Source: Zoogloeaceae bacterium (GTDB lineage: Bacteria > Pseudomonadota > Gammaproteobacteria > Burkholderiales > Rhodocyclaceae). Taken from it: DNA of 8,257 nt. Both the position numbers and the translations under genes were made by a program. The stretch's first letter is position 1, and every line of letters begins with the position of its first letter. Of the stretch, positions 6,072 through 8,257 are shown piece by piece. The stretch lies in the NCBI GenBank assembly GCA_031259605.1, contig JAIRLE010000026.1:1-8257 (forward strand), read 5' to 3'. Under the pieces are notes generated by a model that was given only the letters and a program-made list of their open reading frames with translations, had not been told where the DNA came from and did no database searches.

Positions 6072-6725
6072 ATGCGTCAATTGCTGCTTGATCTGTTGCC
6101 GGAAGTGCCGCCTTCCCTGGATAATTTCGTGCCGGGCGGCAACAAGGAGGCATTGGCGGCGCTGCGGATGTGGCGGGATGCGGGCGCGGGCGGCCACTGT
6201 TTTTTGCTGTGGGGCGATGCCGGTTCGGGCAAGACGCATCTTTTGCGCGCCAGCGGGGTTTTCTATCTGGACGCGCGCCAGGATCCGGCGCTGGAGATGC
6301 GCCCGCGAACGGCGCAAGACTGGGCGTTGGACAATGTGGAGGCGCTCAATGCCGTGGGTCAGGGCGCGTTGTTCCGCTGCATCAACCGCATGGAGGGAAG
6401 CGGGCGTCTGTTGTGCGCGGCGCGATCCGCGCCCTTGCATCTTGCGCTGCGCGAAGATGTCCGTACCCGATTGGGACAAGGGTTGATTTATCGGCTCACG
6501 CCGCTTTCCGACGCCGAAAAACTGGCGGCGCTGGCGGCGCAGGCCAAAGATCGCGCCATGCCCTTTTCGCAGGAAGGACTGGCGTATCTGCTCTGTCACG
6601 CCTCGCGCGACATGCGTACCCTTTCTTCCCTGGTGACGGCGCTGGATCGTTATTCCCTGGAACGCAAGCGCCCCATTACCCTGCCATTGCTGCGCGAAGT
6701 GCTCGCGGCCATGCCGGAATCCTGA
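6072..6725 (+). CDS. hda: DnaA regulatory inactivator Hda
   Basis: An AAA+ relative of DnaA that binds the DNA-loaded beta clamp and stimulates ATP hydrolysis by DnaA, preventing re-initiation of replication. The 217 residues lack the DNA-binding domain of DnaA, as expected. The N-terminal RQLLLDL (2-8) fits the clamp-binding QL-x-L motif of Hda. Walker A is GDAGSGKT (48-55), and the Walker B-like segment is LDNVEAL (86-92). RTRLGQGLIYRLTPL (131-145) is the box VII region with the Arg133 finger candidate, and SRDMRTL (178-184) is sensor-2-like. An in-frame TGA at 6063-6065 fixes the start region. The ribosome site is weak (GTGAG). The stop is two bases before the next ATG, so translation with the HAD gene is likely coupled. 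Confidence 0.92.
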   Translation: MRQLLLDLLPEVPPSLDNFVPGGNKEALAALRMWRDAGAGGHCFLLWGDAGSGKTHLLRASGVFYLDARQDPALEMRPRTAQDWALDNVEALNAVGQGALFRCINRMEGSGRLLCAARSAPLHLALREDVRTRLGQGLIYRLTPLSDAEKLAALAAQAKDRAMPFSQEGLAYLLCHASRDMRTLSSLVTALDRYSLERKRPITLPLLREVLAAMPES

Positions 6726-6727
6726 AC

Positions 6728-7390
6728 ATGCGGCTGGCGCTTTTCGACCTGGACAACACCCTGCTTTGCGGCGATTCGGATTTCGCCTGGGCGGAGTTCC
6801 TGATCGGGAAAGGCGCGCTGGCGCGGGAGACGCAACGCGCGAAAAACCGGAAATTCATGGCCGATTATGAGGCGGGGACGCTGGATATGGATGAATTCCT
6901 CACTTTCCAGTTGGTGCCGCTCGCCGCGCATCCCCGCGCCACGCTGGATGCCTGGCATGAGGAATTCATGGCAAGGAAGGTGCGCCCGATGATCGGCGAG
7001 GCTGCGCGCAAGAAGGTGGACGAACACCGGCGCGCGGGACACCTCTGCGCCCTGGTTACGGCGACCAACAGTTTTGTCGCCGGTCCCATCGCGCGCGAAT
7101 TCGGCATCCCGCATCTGATTGCCACTATCCCTGCCTGTGCGCAGGGCGCGTTTACCGGCAAGGCGCGCGGCATTCCGGCGTTCCAGGCGGGCAAGGCGGC
7201 GCGGGTGGAGGATTGGCTGGAAGCGCAGGGGCTGTATTGGGGCAGTTTTACTGATACCTGGTTTTACAGCGATTCCCACAATGATCTGCCGCTGCTGGAA
7301 AAGGTGCGCCATCCCGTCGCGGTGAATCCGGACGCGCGGCTTGCCAAAATCGCCGCCGAACGCGGCTGGGAGACGATGACACTGTGCTGA
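6728..7390 (+). CDS. HAD-superfamily (subfamily IB, SerB-like) phosphatase
   Basis: A cytoplasmic phosphomonoesterase of unknown substrate, 220 residues. All four HAD motifs are present: DLDNTLL with nucleophile Asp7 and acid/base Asp9; LVTATNS with Thr111 or Thr113; Lys156 in AFQAGKAARVEDWL; and YSDSHNDLPLL with Asp182 and Asp186. A helical cap is inserted between motifs I and II (about 15-85), as in SerB-like and CicA-like members. The ATG at 6728 follows the hda stop by two bases, with GGAA (6716-6719) inside hda as ribosome site. The hda-HAD-pcnB order recurs in betaproteobacteria, but the phosphatase's role in it is not established. Phosphoserine phosphatase activity should not be assumed. 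Confidence 0.88.
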   Translation: MRLALFDLDNTLLCGDSDFAWAEFLIGKGALARETQRAKNRKFMADYEAGTLDMDEFLTFQLVPLAAHPRATLDAWHEEFMARKVRPMIGEAARKKVDEHRRAGHLCALVTATNSFVAGPIAREFGIPHLIATIPACAQGAFTGKARGIPAFQAGKAARVEDWLEAQGLYWGSFTDTWFYSDSHNDLPLLEKVRHPVAVNPDARLAKIAAERGWETMTLC

Positions 7391-7426
7391 TTTCCCTTTT
7401 CTGTTTTCTGGATGTTCTGGATATTC

Positions 7427-8257
7427 ATGCTGCGTAAATTCATCAACCGCGTGTTCAAGCGCGATAACGAGCTGGCCGCAAGGGAACCCGCGGTCATCGC
7501 CTTTTCCAGTCACGGCATAAGCCGCGAGCAGATCAGCTCCGGCAGCAGGCGCGTCTGCGCGGCGCTCTCCGAACGCGGCTACAAGGCGTATGTGGTCGGC
7601 GGCGCGGTGCGCGACCTGCTCGCCCGGCTCACGCCCAAGGATTTCGATGTCGCCACGAACGCCACGCCCGACGAAGTGCGGCGTTGCCTGCGCCGTTCGC
7701 GTCTCATTGGGCGGCGCTTCCAGATCGTGCATGCCTACATGGGGCAGGAAATCGTCGAGATCACCACTTTTCGCGGCGTGCTGGGCGAGGACGCCAAGAC
7801 CGACGCGCATGGACGGGTACTGCGCGACAATGTTTTCGGTTCGCAGGCGGAGGATGCCGCCCGCCGCGATTTCACGATCAACGCGCTGTATTTCGATCCG
7901 GCGACGGAGCAGATTCTCGATTACCACCACGGCGTCGCCGACCTCAAACAGAAGACCCTGCGCGTGATTGGCGATCCGAGGACGCGCTACCGCGAAGATC
8001 CGGTGCGCATGCTGCGCGCCATCCGGCTGGCGGTACGGCTGGGTCTGGCGATCGATCCGGCGGCGCGGCGTCCGATCCGGGAAATGGCGGGTTTGCTGGA
8101 AAACGTGCCCGCCGCCCGCCTGTTCGACGAGTTTTTCAAACTCCTCTCCAGCGGCCATGCGGTAGCCTGTCTGCGCCAGCTTCATGCCGATGGGCTGCAT
8201 CGGGAAACGCTGCCGCTACTCGACGTGGCGTTGCGCTCGCCGGAAGGCGAGCGCGTC
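7427..8257 (+). CDS. pcnB: Poly(A) polymerase I, 5' part (cut by window end)
   Basis: Adds A tails to RNA 3' ends, promoting decay of structured RNAs by exoribonucleases. 277 residues are visible with no stop; full-length PcnB is usually 430-520. Class II nucleotidyltransferase features: GGAVRDLL (58-65), KDFDVATNATP with metal-binding Asp72 and Asp74, and RRDFTINALYF (146-156). IGDPRTRYREDPVRMLRAIR (181-200) follows in the neck. LIGRRFQIVHAYMGQEIVEITTFRG (93-117) is the segment typical of poly(A) rather than CCA-adding enzymes. The N-terminal basic leader of about 40 residues also fits PcnB. The start at ATG 7427 has no good Shine-Dalgarno. It lies 36 bases after the HAD stop with no terminator between, so the same operon is likely. 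Confidence 0.93.
   Translation, partial: MLRKFINRVFKRDNELAAREPAVIAFSSHGISREQISSGSRRVCAALSERGYKAYVVGGAVRDLLARLTPKDFDVATNATPDEVRRCLRRSRLIGRRFQIVHAYMGQEIVEITTFRGVLGEDAKTDAHGRVLRDNVFGSQAEDAARRDFTINALYFDPATEQILDYHHGVADLKQKTLRVIGDPRTRYREDPVRMLRAIRLAVRLGLAIDPAARRPIREMAGLLENVPAARLFDEFFKLLSSGHAVACLRQLHADGLHRETLPLLDVALRSPEGERV

Noticed and set aside
5613..6599. Minus-strand 328-codon frame as an intact gene ending in the metallopeptidase
   Set aside because: Its upstream two thirds are antisense to hda and the repeat. Only the last 76 codons resemble a protein family.
6650..8200. Minus-strand 516-codon frame opposite the HAD and pcnB genes
   Set aside because: It is the complement of genes with clear motifs; its own product shows no domain.

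Overview
The window looks like an ordinary core-genome segment of a GC-rich betaproteobacterium. The evidence is protein character (YajC, SecD, SecF, Hda and PcnB read like betaproteobacterial versions) and gene order: tgt-yajC-secD-secF, and hda followed by a HAD phosphatase and pcnB, are both arrangements known from that class. A family-level placement (Rhodocyclales/Nitrosomonadales-like) is only an impression. All recognisable intact genes are on the + strand.

Layout: (1) 26-193, a compact ~168-bp repeat with strong hairpins; (2) 250-5464, tgt (queuosine tRNA modification), yajC, secD and secF (accessory complex of the Sec translocon), then a membrane cytochrome b561-type protein; (3) 5465-5612, a short intergenic stretch with a long-armed inverted repeat; (4) 5613-5843 on the - strand, a 3' fragment of a YgjP/DUF45-type zinc metallopeptidase that keeps its HExxH motif but has lost its N-terminal part; (5) 5839-6004, a second copy of the repeat in opposite orientation, ending exactly at the broken edge of the peptidase; (6) 6072 to the end, hda (regulatory inactivation of DnaA), a HAD-IB phosphatase and pcnB (poly(A) polymerase), the last cut by the window end.

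How the genes work together: YajC, SecD and SecF form the proton-motive-force-driven accessory complex that helps SecYEG complete export. tgt sits upstream by conserved synteny rather than shared function. The hda-HAD-pcnB group is tightly packed and probably one transcript from a good extended -10 promoter just outside repeat copy 2.

I found no clearly new system. The unusual signal is the pair of ~95% identical inverted repeats that bracket the whole 5.6-kb tgt-to-cytochrome block, one of which has replaced the 5' part of the peptidase gene. This suggests a dispersed mini-element and a possible inversion or rearrangement endpoint. The repeat also carries a terminator-like hairpin at one end and a Shine-Dalgarno/ATG pair at the other.
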